From: Sodalis glossinidius str. 'morsitans'
GTDB lineage: Bacteria > Pseudomonadota > Gammaproteobacteria > Enterobacterales > Enterobacteriaceae
DNA: 64,000 nt
NCBI RefSeq assembly: GCF_000010085.1
Contig: NC_007712.1
Coordinates: forward strand, 930,001 to 994,000
Direction: 5' to 3'
This document shows, in pieces, positions 26,112 through 36,036 of this stretch. The notes below the pieces were generated by a model. The model was not told the DNA's origin. It did no database searches and was given only the letters and a program-made list of their open reading frames with translations. The position numbers and the translations under genes were made by a program. Every line of letters begins with the position of its first letter. Position 1 is the first letter of the stretch.

Positions 26112-27864
26112 GGTAGTGCATTTTTTTAAGGTCGGTTGTGCCTGGCTGTTGCTAGCCACCGTAGGCATGCCGACGGCGGCCACGGCAGGGCCGTTTCGCT
26201 CCGAGCAGGCGAACAATGACATCTCCAGCGGCAGTATTAATGAATACGTCGCCAACAAAAGCAGCATACGCCAGCTGCTCTCCGCGTTATCGGGCGAAAT
26301 ACATAAGCCTATTATCGTCAGCGAATTGGCCGGTCGTAAACAGGTCTCGGGCAAGTTCGACATGGAGAAACCGTTACAGCTGCTTGAAAGCCTGGCCGCC
26401 AGGACGGCTCTGATTTGGTATAACGACGGTAGCGCAATTTATGTCTATGACGTCAGTGAAATGCAAAGCCAGATGGTACAGCTGCGTCATGCGCCATTTG
26501 AACGTTTGATGGCCTTTCTCAAGTCCACCATGCTGTATGACCAGCGTTTCCCGCCGCGCACTAACCGCAGTTCAGGCGGGTTTTACATCTCCGGACCGCC
26601 GGTCTATGTCGGTTTGGTCATCGCTGCTGCCAAGTATCTTGACAATACCTTTAGCGATACCACGACCGGCAGAAATGAGATTCGCGTGATCAGTTTGAAA
26701 AATTCCTTCGTCACCGATCGTAATTATTCGCAGCGGGACTCACCCATTACGATACCGGGCATCGCAACGGTATTAAATCAATTGCTGAACGGCGCTAACG
26801 GCAAAGGTGTCTCACGGGACAGCCGTAATCCGGTGCCGCTGGCAACCATCACGATTGACCGCGATACCCGCAGCGCATTGGCCGCTGCCAATGCCACAGA
26901 AGGTGGGGGCAATTTCCCCGCGCTGCCTCCCTTGCCACAGCAAAATAAGAGTGCCCAGACGGCGGAAAACATCAATTACGGCACGATAAATATCGTTGCT
27001 TATCCCGACACCAACAGTTTGCTAATCCAGGGGGCGAGCCAGCAGGTGAGCTATGTGCAAGATCTGGTTACGGCGATTGATATTGCCAAGCAACAGATTC
27101 AGCTTTCGCTCTGGATACTGGATATTGACAAGGAAGAGGTTAATCAACTGGGTGTGGATTGGGCAGCCCGCGCTAATATTGGGAGCGGCAGCATTGAGTT
27201 TAATTCCAGTTCGCTGAGCGCCAGCACCAGTTATCAGTTTCTTGCCAAGGTCAGCGCGCTAGCCAGTCGTAAGGATGCTCAAGTTGTCGCACATCCGGAA
27301 ATTTTAACGCAGGAAAACATTCCGGCTTTATTTGACAACAATTCGAGTTTTTATGTGCAGGTGAAAGGTGAACGTACCGCCACGCTGGAAAAAATCACTT
27401 ACGGCACGCTGATAAGCGTCTTGCCGCGGCTGTCCAGCGGCAGTAAAGAAATCGAAATGATTCTGGATATCCAGGATGGCGGTCTCATGACCGGCGACGA
27501 TAACGCCGTCATGCAGGTTGCCGAGTTACCGCTGGTGAATACTACCCAAATCAGTACTGAGGCGCGGGTACCCAAGGGAAGTAGTTTGCTGGTGGGGGGC
27601 TATAGCCGCGATCAGCGTGTTAACGCCGGTTGGGGGATTCCCGTGCTGAGAGACATCCCGTTTTTGGGGCGACTGTTTGATTACCGTTATAAACAAACCA
27701 AACAATTTGTACGTATGTTCCTTATACAGCCCAAGTTGTTGCCTCAGGGAGCGGTATGGGAAGGCGTTGACGAAAACCCGTCGCTCGGCCACACCTCACT
27801 GGGCACCAATATTACCTTAAAAGCGACCGTGGCCATGCTGCACAATTATATGGCCCAGCATTAA
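26104..27864 (+). CDS. invG: InvG, outer-membrane secretin (SctC)
   Basis: 586 residues. A Sec signal peptide (AWLLLATVGMPTAATAG) is followed by the N0/N1/N3 ring domains (AGRKQVSGKFDMEKPLQLLESL; NTNSLLIQGASQQVSYVQDL-type region) and the secretin beta-barrel (LGVDWAAR, VPKGSSLLVGGYSRDQ and RDIPFLGRLFDY). It forms the outer-membrane pore of the needle complex. Begins at ATG 26104, overlapping invF. No invH-like pilotin gene was seen nearby, although InvG normally needs one. Confidence 0.95.
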   Translation: MSKVVHFFKVGCAWLLLATVGMPTAATAGPFRSEQANNDISSGSINEYVANKSSIRQLLSALSGEIHKPIIVSELAGRKQVSGKFDMEKPLQLLESLAARTALIWYNDGSAIYVYDVSEMQSQMVQLRHAPFERLMAFLKSTMLYDQRFPPRTNRSSGGFYISGPPVYVGLVIAAAKYLDNTFSDTTTGRNEIRVISLKNSFVTDRNYSQRDSPITIPGIATVLNQLLNGANGKGVSRDSRNPVPLATITIDRDTRSALAAANATEGGGNFPALPPLPQQNKSAQTAENINYGTINIVAYPDTNSLLIQGASQQVSYVQDLVTAIDIAKQQIQLSLWILDIDKEEVNQLGVDWAARANIGSGSIEFNSSSLSASTSYQFLAKVSALASRKDAQVVAHPEILTQENIPALFDNNSSFYVQVKGERTATLEKITYGTLISVLPRLSSGSKEIEMILDIQDGGLMTGDDNAVMQVAELPLVNTTQISTEARVPKGSSLLVGGYSRDQRVNAGWGIPVLRDIPFLGRLFDYRYKQTKQFVRMFLIQPKLLPQGAVWEGVDENPSLGHTSLGTNITLKATVAMLHNYMAQH

Positions 27865-27879
27865 CCTGAGAGCGGTGCG

Positions 27880-28983
27880 ATGGCGATCAATTCGATAGAC
27901 ACAAGAAGTTTTCGGGATTTTATCTCCCTTTCCGCCAAAACAGGCCAGAGCGAAACGATACCCATCGATGACGTCATGCCGGTGGTTGAGGTGAATCTGG
28001 AAACGGAAATCGCGCTCGGCATGGAGGAGATAGGTCAAATATTTAATGCTTTCCGGCGTATGAACAGGCGTGGTAAGGGCAATGACATTGAAGAAAATGA
28101 TTTCCTCTCGCAAATGCTTGAGGAGTCAGCAGACGAGAAGATCAACGCGCTGATTACCGTTCTCGGCAAAGGGAAAATGAGCTACACCCGTCTGCTTTCT
28201 CATGCCCGCAGCCTGTTCCCTGACGACAGTGATTTACTCCTGGCATTACGGGAGCTTTTGTATCGGCATAAACTCTCAGCGCTGCAAAAAAAAGAGCTGG
28301 AAAAAGCGATTACTGACCTTGAGAAGCATGCCGATCAGCGCAAGATGTACGCCGGGGCTAACGTAGGCCAGTGCGCCAAGCAATATAGTCAGGGAGTGGC
28401 GAACCTGACGGCGAAAGCCCTACGTGTCAGCTACCAGCAATTTATCGAGCTGGATCTGGCCGCGGCTTATATCTATCAGGACTGGATTGAGCAATTTGGT
28501 TTTATGCATCGTACCCGCTTACTGGCCTTTACCTTGCGTGCGTTGGTATGCGATATGAAATCCACGCTCCCGGGCTTGAATAGCGAGGAATATGGCCCGC
28601 TTGGCAGTAAATTGTCCGATGCGCGTATTTTGAATACCGTAGACCTGATATTGATGAAGGAACTGGCCAAACTATCGCTACAGCCGCCGCACAAGCCTTA
28701 TGAAGTTGACGCGATGCATATTTTTTTACTTGGCTTGCTGGATCACAAAAAACTCATCGCCGCGCTCGCAGAATTCGTTAAGAAATATCTCAAACGGCAA
28801 ACCGTTAGACAAAAAACAAACTTCATGCAGTCAATGCGTGGTGTGTTTAATCAGACACCAACGATGTTATATGCCGTTGATGAAGATCGAGATAGCGTGC
28901 TGGCGTTATGTGAAAACTATTTGACGGAGCTCTTTGCGATCGAAAAGAAAAGCGGTGTTTGGAAAAATTATTACAGTAGATAA
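27880..28983 (+). CDS. invE: InvE, gatekeeper protein (SctW, MxiC family)
   Basis: 367 helical residues of the SctW family, which sits at the export gate and holds back effectors until the translocators have been exported. The TyeA-like C-terminal half includes YIYQDWIEQFGFMHRTRLLA and LSLQPPHKPYEVDAMHIFLL-type segments. Position between invG and invA is that of SPI-1. Confidence 0.92.
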   Translation: MAINSIDTRSFRDFISLSAKTGQSETIPIDDVMPVVEVNLETEIALGMEEIGQIFNAFRRMNRRGKGNDIEENDFLSQMLEESADEKINALITVLGKGKMSYTRLLSHARSLFPDDSDLLLALRELLYRHKLSALQKKELEKAITDLEKHADQRKMYAGANVGQCAKQYSQGVANLTAKALRVSYQQFIELDLAAAYIYQDWIEQFGFMHRTRLLAFTLRALVCDMKSTLPGLNSEEYGPLGSKLSDARILNTVDLILMKELAKLSLQPPHKPYEVDAMHIFLLGLLDHKKLIAALAEFVKKYLKRQTVRQKTNFMQSMRGVFNQTPTMLYAVDEDRDSVLALCENYLTELFAIEKKSGVWKNYYSR

Positions 28984-29066
28984 TGTTTACATCGTGCATT
29001 CCCCAGATTAATGGATAAATAATCGGTGAATTTCTTAAGCCTTGATTAGATGATTTAGTATAAATA

Positions 29067-31121
29067 ATGATAAATACACTTTTGTATCAGATTAAATCAC
29101 GGCCGGAGCTTATTATTCTGGCGATGATGGTACTCGTTATCGTCATGCTGATTATTCCCTTACCCACCTATTTGATTGACTTTCTTATAGGGCTTAATTT
29201 GACCATGGCGATCCTGATTTTTATGGGATCATTTTATATTTCCCGGATTCTTGATTTTTCCAGCTTTCCGTCTATATTGCTGGTGACGACGCTGTTTCGT
29301 CTGGCAATATCGATCAGTACCAGCCGACTGGTATTAATGGATGCAGACGCCGGTGAAATCGTGGCCAGCTTTGGGCAATTTGTGATAGGCGATAATCTGG
29401 TCGTCGGTTTCGTCATCTTCTTTATTGTTACCGTCGTGCAATTTATCGTCATCACGAAAGGGTCGGAACGTATTGCCGAAGTGGCGGCGCGGTTCTCCCT
29501 GGACGCCATGCCGGGCAAACAAATGAGCATTGATGCCGATTTGAAAGCAGGCGTGCTGGATGAGGATGGAGTTAAGAAACGCCGCGAAGTCCTGGAAGCG
29601 GAAAGTCAATTATACGGCGCGCTTGATGGTGCGATGAAATTCATCAAAGGCGATGCCATTGCCGGCATTATCATCATTTTTGTCAACTTGATAGGCGGCA
29701 TTTCGGTTGGCATGGTTCAGCACGGTATGGAGCTTTCCGAGGCGCTTACAGTTTACACCCACCTCTCGATTGGTGATGCGTTGGTGGCGCAAATCCCTGC
29801 GCTGCTGATCTCCATCAGCGGCGGGTTTATCGTAACCCGGGTTAACAACAATAAAAACAATAATCTGGGTTCCAAGATTATTACCGATTTGTTCGCGAAC
29901 CAGTCAACGCTCATGGTGACCGCCTGTCTGGCGCTGGCGATGGGTTTTTTACCCGGCTTCCCGTTACCGGTATTCATTGTGCTGTCCGCACTGCTGATTG
30001 TGATTTATTTCAAAGACAAATGGAGCAACCGGAACAAGGTTAAAAGCGGGGAAGGTCATCGCGATAAGACCGCCGATGATGAAGGACAGTCCGAGGCGGT
30101 TACCATTGACGGCGATATCATCCCGGAAACCTTACCGCTGATGATCACCTTCAATGAGGCGTTCAAGCCGAAGCTGGAGCAGCACAATTTATCTTCGCTG
30201 CTGAAGAAAAATTTCTTCATTGAGTATGGCGTCAGGCTGCCGGAAATCACTATCGGCTATGCGCCCAAATCGGCATGTGACTCAATGAGTATTGCTATCA
30301 ACGAGATCCCCGTCGCCGACTATACGGTAATGCCGGGAATGCATAAAGTGCTGATCAACGGTGAAGAACTCAAGATGCTGGATAATAGTGTTCAGAGTAT
30401 CAATACCCCTCAAGGCATAAGTTACTGGTTGCCGGAAGAAAAAGCGGATAACGCACAGAAAATGGGTTACGTTACCCGCTCTGCTATTGACGAATTCTAT
30501 TTCTGCATCTCCACCTTGCTTACCCATAATATCTCTGAGTTCTTCGGGATTCAGGAAACCAAGATGTTATTGGATGATTTAGAGAAAAAATACCCCGAGT
30601 TGCTAAAAGAAAGCTATCGCAATAATACAGTGCAGCGTATTTCTGAGGTGTTTCAGCGCTTATTGAAGGAAAGAATATCAATTCGCAACATGAAGCTCAT
30701 TCTGGAATCTCTGGTGCAATGGGGACCCAAGGAAAAGGACCCGATCATGCTGGTAGAGCATGTACGCGGTGCGCTGGGACGTTATATTTGTAATCGTTTT
30801 TCTTATCTCGGTAAAATTTGCGCATTGGTATTTACACATGATATTGAAGAAAAAGTTCGCGGTGGGATCCGGCAAACGTCGGGCGGGAGTTTTATCAATT
30901 TAACCCCGCCCGAGATTGATGAGATTCTGAATTATTTGACGGAATGTCTTAATAAAAATGGTATATCATCCCGTGACATCATTTTACTGGTGTCAGTTGA
31001 TATCAGACGTTTTATTAAAAAGCTGGTGGAAGGGCGTTATCCTGAACTTGAGGTGCTGTCATTTAACGAAATGACTGATGGCATCGACATCGACATTATC
31101 GCAACTATTCAGACCAATTAA
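29067..31121 (+). CDS. invA: InvA, major export gate protein (SctV)
   Basis: 684 residues of the FHIPEP family. The N-terminal half holds about eight membrane helices, with the family signature SFPSILLVTTLFRLAISIST and TKGSERIAEVAARFSLDAMPGKQMSID-type loop. The C-terminal cytoplasmic half forms the nonameric ring that receives chaperone-effector complexes. Intact. Confidence 0.97.
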   Translation: MINTLLYQIKSRPELIILAMMVLVIVMLIIPLPTYLIDFLIGLNLTMAILIFMGSFYISRILDFSSFPSILLVTTLFRLAISISTSRLVLMDADAGEIVASFGQFVIGDNLVVGFVIFFIVTVVQFIVITKGSERIAEVAARFSLDAMPGKQMSIDADLKAGVLDEDGVKKRREVLEAESQLYGALDGAMKFIKGDAIAGIIIIFVNLIGGISVGMVQHGMELSEALTVYTHLSIGDALVAQIPALLISISGGFIVTRVNNNKNNNLGSKIITDLFANQSTLMVTACLALAMGFLPGFPLPVFIVLSALLIVIYFKDKWSNRNKVKSGEGHRDKTADDEGQSEAVTIDGDIIPETLPLMITFNEAFKPKLEQHNLSSLLKKNFFIEYGVRLPEITIGYAPKSACDSMSIAINEIPVADYTVMPGMHKVLINGEELKMLDNSVQSINTPQGISYWLPEEKADNAQKMGYVTRSAIDEFYFCISTLLTHNISEFFGIQETKMLLDDLEKKYPELLKESYRNNTVQRISEVFQRLLKERISIRNMKLILESLVQWGPKEKDPIMLVEHVRGALGRYICNRFSYLGKICALVFTHDIEEKVRGGIRQTSGGSFINLTPPEIDEILNYLTECLNKNGISSRDIILLVSVDIRRFIKKLVEGRYPELEVLSFNEMTDGIDIDIIATIQTN

Positions 31122-31149
31122 GTTTTTAGTCCACAATAAGGAAATCACC

Positions 31150-31557
31150 ATGAGTTATAATGTTTCGGAATTATTGATGTCTTCTCTTGAGCAAATGGGT
31201 ATTAGCGATGTTGCCCAAGGCAGCCTGGATGATCACTCTACCATCACGCTAAAGCTTACCGATGACAACCCGGATATCAATATTATCACCCAAAATGATG
31301 AAACCTGGATTTGGTCGGTGCTGGGTGAGTTCAATCAGAATGCGCTGACCTTCAACAGCGCCAATCTCCTGCCGTTTATGATTAACAGCCACAGCGATAA
31401 CTTCATTTTTGGCCAACCCTCACTGGTGGAAGTAGAAGGGAACCTTGAGTTCAGGGCGCAGGTAAAATCAGAGAATCTGGAATCGGTAACCGCCTTTACA
31501 GATATGCTGGACGCTTTTTTCACTCAACTGATGGACTATCAGGCGGCAATGGCCTGA
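31150..31557 (+). CDS. invB: InvB, class IB effector chaperone (Spa15 family)
   Basis: 135 residues from the ATG at 31150, chosen because the longer open frame upstream overlaps invA and lacks homology. The alpha-beta fold of SctY-type chaperones is suggested by DDHSTITLKLTDDNPDINII and FGQPSLVEVEGNLEFRAQV. In Salmonella InvB serves SipA and SopE-type effectors, in Shigella Spa15 serves IpgB/OspC; here a natural client would be the 672-residue protein encoded at 42648. Confidence 0.9.
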   Translation: MSYNVSELLMSSLEQMGISDVAQGSLDDHSTITLKLTDDNPDINIITQNDETWIWSVLGEFNQNALTFNSANLLPFMINSHSDNFIFGQPSLVEVEGNLEFRAQVKSENLESVTAFTDMLDAFFTQLMDYQAAMA

Positions 31558-31567
31558 GGCGTTAACG

Positions 31568-32875
31568 ATGAGAAGAAGTCCTCTGCAAAATTGTTTTGAC
31601 TATGCGGCCCATCCAACGCGGATTCAGGGAAACATTATTGAAGCCAGTTTGCCGGCGGCCGCGATCGGCGAAGTCTGTGAAGTGCTGTCATCAATTAACG
31701 ACACTTCTCTGGCGGGTTATGCCCGGGTCATTGGTTTCAACGGCAGTCGCACCATGCTGAGCCTGCTTTGCGATAGCGCGGGATTTTCCCAGCACCATCT
31801 TTTGGTGCCCACCGGTAAACCTTTCCAATTCCCTCTGGGGGAGGCCTTATTGGGGGCGGTGCTTGACCCGCTGGGAAATATCTGCGCACGGCTGGACGGC
31901 GCAACGGAGACGGCGCTTATCGCCACCGAACATAGGCCGATTGACGTGGAGGCGCTGCATTTTAGCGAACGTGAGCCTATCGCGGAAAAACTCATTACGC
32001 GGATCCGTGCCATTGATGGCTTATTAACCTGTGGACACGGCCAGCGGTTGGGTATTTTCGCAGCGGCGGGCTGCGGAAAAACATCGTTAATGAATATGTT
32101 GATTGAGCACTCCGAGGCTGACGTTTATGTCGTGGGACTTATTGGAGAACGTGGCCGCGAAGTGACGGAATTCATCGAAGAGTTAAAACATTCCTCGCGC
32201 AGCGGGAAAGTGGTGCTGGTGAATTCGACTTCGGATCGCTCCTCGGTGGAACGCTGTAATGCGGCGCAGGTGGCCACCACTGTCGCTGAATATTTTCGCG
32301 ACCAAGGCAAAAACGTGCTGTTGTTCATTGATTCAATCACACGTTATGCGCGCGCATTGCGCGATATGGCGTTAAGCATGGGGGAATTACCCGCGCGGCG
32401 CGGGTACCCCGCGTCGGTGTTTGAACGCTTACCCAAGCTGCTTGAACGACCGGGCAGCAGCCAGTTGGGATCCATTACCGCCTTTTATACCGTGCTGCTG
32501 GAAAATGAGGAAGAACCGGATGCAATCGGTGATGAAGTAAGGTCGATCCTCGATGGCCATATTTATCTCAGCCACACTCTGGCAGCCCAGGGGCATTACC
32601 CGGCCATAGACATATTACGCAGCACCAGCCGACTGTTTCTACAAATTACCGACAAGCAACAGCAGCGTGCCGCCGTTCGTTTTCGCGATTTATTAGTTCG
32701 CCAGCGAGATATGCAGCTCTATCTGGACTTGGGTGAATACCGTCGTGGTGAAAATCAGGAAAACGATAACGCTTTCGATAAAGAAAACATCATGAGCGAT
32801 TTTTTGCGCCAGCCGCTGGACGAATGTATGGAATTTAGCCAAACACTGGAGCGATTGAATGAATGTCTGGCTTAG
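31568..32875 (+). CDS. invC: InvC, T3SS ATPase (SctN)
   Basis: 435 residues related to F1-ATPase beta. Walker A AAAGCGKT at 165-172, Walker B region NVLLFIDSITRYARALRD, and SQLGSITAFYTVLLENEEEPD typical of SctN/FliI. It unfolds substrates and strips them from chaperones at the export gate. Ends 17 nt inside invI, so the two are translationally coupled. Confidence 0.97.
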   Translation: MRRSPLQNCFDYAAHPTRIQGNIIEASLPAAAIGEVCEVLSSINDTSLAGYARVIGFNGSRTMLSLLCDSAGFSQHHLLVPTGKPFQFPLGEALLGAVLDPLGNICARLDGATETALIATEHRPIDVEALHFSEREPIAEKLITRIRAIDGLLTCGHGQRLGIFAAAGCGKTSLMNMLIEHSEADVYVVGLIGERGREVTEFIEELKHSSRSGKVVLVNSTSDRSSVERCNAAQVATTVAEYFRDQGKNVLLFIDSITRYARALRDMALSMGELPARRGYPASVFERLPKLLERPGSSQLGSITAFYTVLLENEEEPDAIGDEVRSILDGHIYLSHTLAAQGHYPAIDILRSTSRLFLQITDKQQQRAAVRFRDLLVRQRDMQLYLDLGEYRRGENQENDNAFDKENIMSDFLRQPLDECMEFSQTLERLNECLA

Positions 32876-33311
32876 GGGGCAGCAATTTATTTCCTTATTG
32901 AACCGGAAACAGCAGGGTTTTCAACGGCAAACGCAACACATCACACACGCGCTGTTAAAGCTTGAACAGAAGCACGAAGAATGCCGGTGTCAGTCGGCCG
33001 CATTGCGCCAGGAGGTGGTAGCCTGTCAGGTCAAAGGAGCAGTGTCCCGCGCCTCGTTATATGAACAACAGCGTCGTCAGGCCGTGCTGCTAAGCCGACA
33101 GGAGGAGATTGAACAGCAACTGCTGCAATTGGCGGAAGAGCGCGAGGAACACTTGCAACAACTGCAGCATTATCAGCAGCAAATCAGCGCACTGGAGAAA
33201 CGGCAGCGCAAAATTGATCGTTATTTTCATTCTGTGCGTGCGCAACATTTACGCAGCCGGGAACGGCAAAACGAGAACGATATACAGGAGATGGCAAATT
33301 ATGTCCGCTAA
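32859..33311 (+). CDS. invI: InvI (SpaM), central stalk protein (SctO)
   Basis: 150 residues dominated by Gln, Glu, Arg and Leu with heptads expected of a coiled-coil hairpin (LYEQQRRQAVLLSRQEEIEQ, QQLQHYQQQISALEKRQRKI). SctO/FliJ proteins link the ATPase to the export gate. Overlaps invC at its 5' end and invJ at its 3' end. Confidence 0.88.
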   Translation: MNVWLRGQQFISLLNRKQQGFQRQTQHITHALLKLEQKHEECRCQSAALRQEVVACQVKGAVSRASLYEQQRRQAVLLSRQEEIEQQLLQLAEEREEHLQQLQHYQQQISALEKRQRKIDRYFHSVRAQHLRSRERQNENDIQEMANYVR

Positions 33312-34173
33312 AGCAGAGCTTGCAGCCTTGGTATCCATACCCTCCGGCGTAACGACTCCGGAAGACGACACAGGCGTGAATTGGAGCCCGCGTGACAAGA
33401 ACAAAAAGGAAAAGCGTCGCGGCGCATCCCCCGAGGCGGTCCCCTATGGTTTGCAGCAACTTATCGATCAGATAAGACCGGACCTGCAACTTAATCGAGG
33501 GGGCCTGGCGCAGACAAAAGCGCAGAAAGGTCAGATAAAAGCTACCGGCGACGATGACGCCCGCAGCGGGAAAACCGATGCAGCACGGCAATCCGAGAGT
33601 CAGCCTGCTGATCTTACCGCCCGCACGGTGCCGCTGGGTTGGTCTGGTGCCGGGCAGCACACACAAACCTCGCAGCCTGATATAACCCGTGCGGCGGCTG
33701 TTGCCTCGGCTACCGTTTCCTCGTCCGGACAGGCAAAGCAGTCCGATAAAAATTGCCGTCAATCCGCCGCGGCAGACGGACTGACCACCCAGCCGCAGGG
33801 CCATAGCGCCGCGACCCCGCCTGCGAATACCGACCCGCAGCAGGTTGCAACACCGGCGCCACAGCCTAAATCGACACAGCCGCCGATCGCAAAACACCAG
33901 GTGGAGGCGCCCAATAATGCCCTCTCCATGGAATATCGCTTTCAGGGATGGACCGGTAATCATTCGGTCAAACTGTCCGCTGCACCCCGCTCTTTGCAGG
34001 AAAGCGTGCTGATGCTGCAGCCCTCCAGCCTTCAGGTCGGCCAGGTAATGAACCGTGAAATGGAACATTGGCAGGGTAACAGCACCATGGTGGTGGTCCC
34101 GACGGATGAGGACGAAGGGCAGCAACAGCAGCAGCGTCATTCCGATGAACAACCGGATCCTGAGGCGCAGTAA
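33301..34173 (+). CDS. invJ: InvJ (SpaN), needle-length regulator (SctP)
   Basis: 290 residues from ATG 33301; the longer frame from 33109 is the out-of-frame shadow of invI. A low-complexity central part rich in Gln, Pro, Ala and Thr suits the ruler function of these secreted proteins. The C-terminal substrate-switch domain is represented by VKLSAAPRSLQESVLMLQPS and LQVGQVMNREMEHW. Weak conservation is normal for SctP; position between invI and spaO supports the call. Overlaps spaO by 1 nt. Confidence 0.82.
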   Translation: MSAKAELAALVSIPSGVTTPEDDTGVNWSPRDKNKKEKRRGASPEAVPYGLQQLIDQIRPDLQLNRGGLAQTKAQKGQIKATGDDDARSGKTDAARQSESQPADLTARTVPLGWSGAGQHTQTSQPDITRAAAVASATVSSSGQAKQSDKNCRQSAAADGLTTQPQGHSAATPPANTDPQQVATPAPQPKSTQPPIAKHQVEAPNNALSMEYRFQGWTGNHSVKLSAAPRSLQESVLMLQPSSLQVGQVMNREMEHWQGNSTMVVVPTDEDEGQQQQQRHSDEQPDPEAQ

Positions 34174-35087
34174 TGAAGCTTTCGTCTCGCCTGCGACGGG
34201 TGAATCGTGAACATCAGCGTTTATTGCAGCTGCAAAACGCCTTACCGCAAAGCGTGATAGTGACGGTTTGCGCCAGCCAATGCTACCTGCAGGTCACGCT
34301 GGAAAACGAACATGGCCTGCGCCAAGAGGGTTTTGTCGACATGACCCGCTGGTTTGCAGCTCGCCGAACGGCGTTGCCGGGTATGCCCTGGCAGGAGATT
34401 CCGCTGGACTATCTCTGTCCGCTGTTGCAAGGAAGCGTCGGCCCACAAGCGCTATACGGAAAGACGTGGACGCTGCAGGCGGTCCGCGTGCCAAAAGCAC
34501 CATTACCGATGCAATTATTGGCCCTGCCGGGTGAAGACCTCATCGTGCATGTCGCCGACTGGCCAAAGCAAGCATTCCCTCAGGCGCAAACAGCCAGCGC
34601 CTGGCTAAAACGGCTGCCGTTCGAGCTACGCTGTGTCTTGGGATGCAGTCGTTTGGCGGCCCTAGACCTGGTGAGGCTGGATACCGGGGACCTGCTACTG
34701 ATTACTCGACCGGAATTGCATTTGGCTGTCAACGGGCGCGCTATTTTTAGCTGTCATCAAGCACCATCGAAGGAAATCATTGTGGATAATGTCATCGCCC
34801 CCTCAAATGAGGAAACTCAGCCGCAGCATACGTTGCCGCTCTTTGACTGGAGCCGCGTGCCGGTAACGGTAGAATTTGTCCTTGAAGCGAATTCCTACCC
34901 TCTGGCGGAATTAGACAACCTGCAGCCGGGGACCGTTTTTGATTTGTCGGAAAATGTGGAAAAAAACATCAAAATTTTCCTCAATCAACAATTAGTTGGC
35001 CACGGCGAACTGGTGACGCTGGAAGATGAGCGCCTGGCGGTGGAAATCACCGGTCTTAATACTTTCCAGACCCCGGTTGAAGAGTGA
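34173..35087 (+). CDS. spaO: SpaO, sorting-platform C-ring component (SctQ)
   Basis: 304 residues ending in a SPOA domain (VPVTVEFVLEANSYPLAELD, then LQPGTVFDLSENVEKNIKIF and GHGELVTLEDERLAVEITGL). SctQ forms the pods beneath the needle base. Salmonella SpaO has an internal GTG start giving a short C-terminal product; the GTG at about 34857 (V in SRVPVTVEF) would be in the equivalent place here, though its ribosome site is weak. Confidence 0.9.
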   Translation: MKLSSRLRRVNREHQRLLQLQNALPQSVIVTVCASQCYLQVTLENEHGLRQEGFVDMTRWFAARRTALPGMPWQEIPLDYLCPLLQGSVGPQALYGKTWTLQAVRVPKAPLPMQLLALPGEDLIVHVADWPKQAFPQAQTASAWLKRLPFELRCVLGCSRLAALDLVRLDTGDLLLITRPELHLAVNGRAIFSCHQAPSKEIIVDNVIAPSNEETQPQHTLPLFDWSRVPVTVEFVLEANSYPLAELDNLQPGTVFDLSENVEKNIKIFLNQQLVGHGELVTLEDERLAVEITGLNTFQTPVEE

Positions 35088-35091
35088 CGCT

Positions 35092-35772
35092 ATGCTCACC
35101 AACGACATGACGCTCATTGTTTTACTTTCGTTCACCACCCTGTTGCCCTTTGTGATAGCGGGGGGCACCTGCTATATCAAATTTTCTATCGTACTGGTGA
35201 TGGTGCGAAATGCGCTGGGCATACAGCAAATACCTTCTACGCTTACGCTTAATGGTATTGCGCTGATATTAACCGCTTTCGTTATGATGCCTGTTTGCCA
35301 AAATATAAGCCACTATATCGAAACGCATCAGACCAATTTTAATAATATTGACTCAACGATGCAATTTGTCGACCAAGGCCTGGGAAGTTATAGAGACTAT
35401 TTAGTACGTTATTCAGATAAAAAATTGATTCGCTTTTTTTGTGAGACCCAACATCGACAAAGCGGCGGCGAGCAGGAAACGGATCTTGAATGCACCGAAG
35501 AGAATATGTCATCGTTGTCATTGATGATGCTGATGCCTGCCTATGCGCTCAGTGAGGTACAAAGTGCATTTAAAATTGCCTTCTTTTTGTATGTCCCCTT
35601 TGTCGTTATTGATATGGTGGTCTCCAGTATACTACTCGCGCTGGGGATGATGATGATGAGTCCAGTCACTATTTCAATACCTATCAAATTGATCCTGTTT
35701 GTGGCAATGGACGGTTGGACCTTATTAACAAAAGGACTGATCCTGCAATATGCGGATTTGATTAAGCAATGA
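35092..35772 (+). CDS. spaP: SpaP, export apparatus protein (SctR)
   Basis: 226 residues from ATG 35092. Hydrophobic, with the SctR/FliP signature VIAGGTCYIKFSIVLVMVRN-type segment near the N-terminus and ALSEVQSAFKIAFFLYVPFV, VIDMVVSSILLALGMMMMSP near the C-terminus. Five copies form the core of the export gate with SpaQ and SpaR. Overlaps spaQ by 4 nt. Confidence 0.96.
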   Translation: MLTNDMTLIVLLSFTTLLPFVIAGGTCYIKFSIVLVMVRNALGIQQIPSTLTLNGIALILTAFVMMPVCQNISHYIETHQTNFNNIDSTMQFVDQGLGSYRDYLVRYSDKKLIRFFCETQHRQSGGEQETDLECTEENMSSLSLMMLMPAYALSEVQSAFKIAFFLYVPFVVIDMVVSSILLALGMMMMSPVTISIPIKLILFVAMDGWTLLTKGLILQYADLIKQ

Positions 35773-36023
35773 GTGAGATTTCATATATAGGCAATTCTGC
35801 TTTGCTCCTGGTACTGAAGCTTTCTGCCGTGCCTATTGCGATGGCGACTATCGTCGGTCTAGTAGTAGGGTTATTTCAAACGGTCATGCAGATCCAAGAA
35901 CAAACTCTGCCCTTTGGTTTGAAAATGCTCGCGGTATTTGCCTGCCTTCTTATGCTGATGGGATGGTTCGCCAGCGAAGGCTTGCGTTTCGCCACCGAAT
36001 CATTTCTGATTGGTTTCCGGTAA
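35769..36023 (+). CDS. spaQ: SpaQ, export apparatus protein (SctS)
   Basis: 84 residues with two membrane helices and the SctS/FliQ hallmark VGLFQTVMQIQEQTLPFGLK. Starts within the ATGA overlap with spaP. Confidence 0.96.
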   Translation: MSEISYIGNSALLLVLKLSAVPIAMATIVGLVVGLFQTVMQIQEQTLPFGLKMLAVFACLLMLMGWFASEGLRFATESFLIGFR

Positions 36024-36036
36024 ATAAAGTGCATCT

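Noticed and set aside
33184..34152. Reverse-strand frame of 322 codons across invJ
   Set aside because: invJ on the forward strand fits the operon with overlapping starts and stops; the reverse frame is Arg/Gly-rich shadow.
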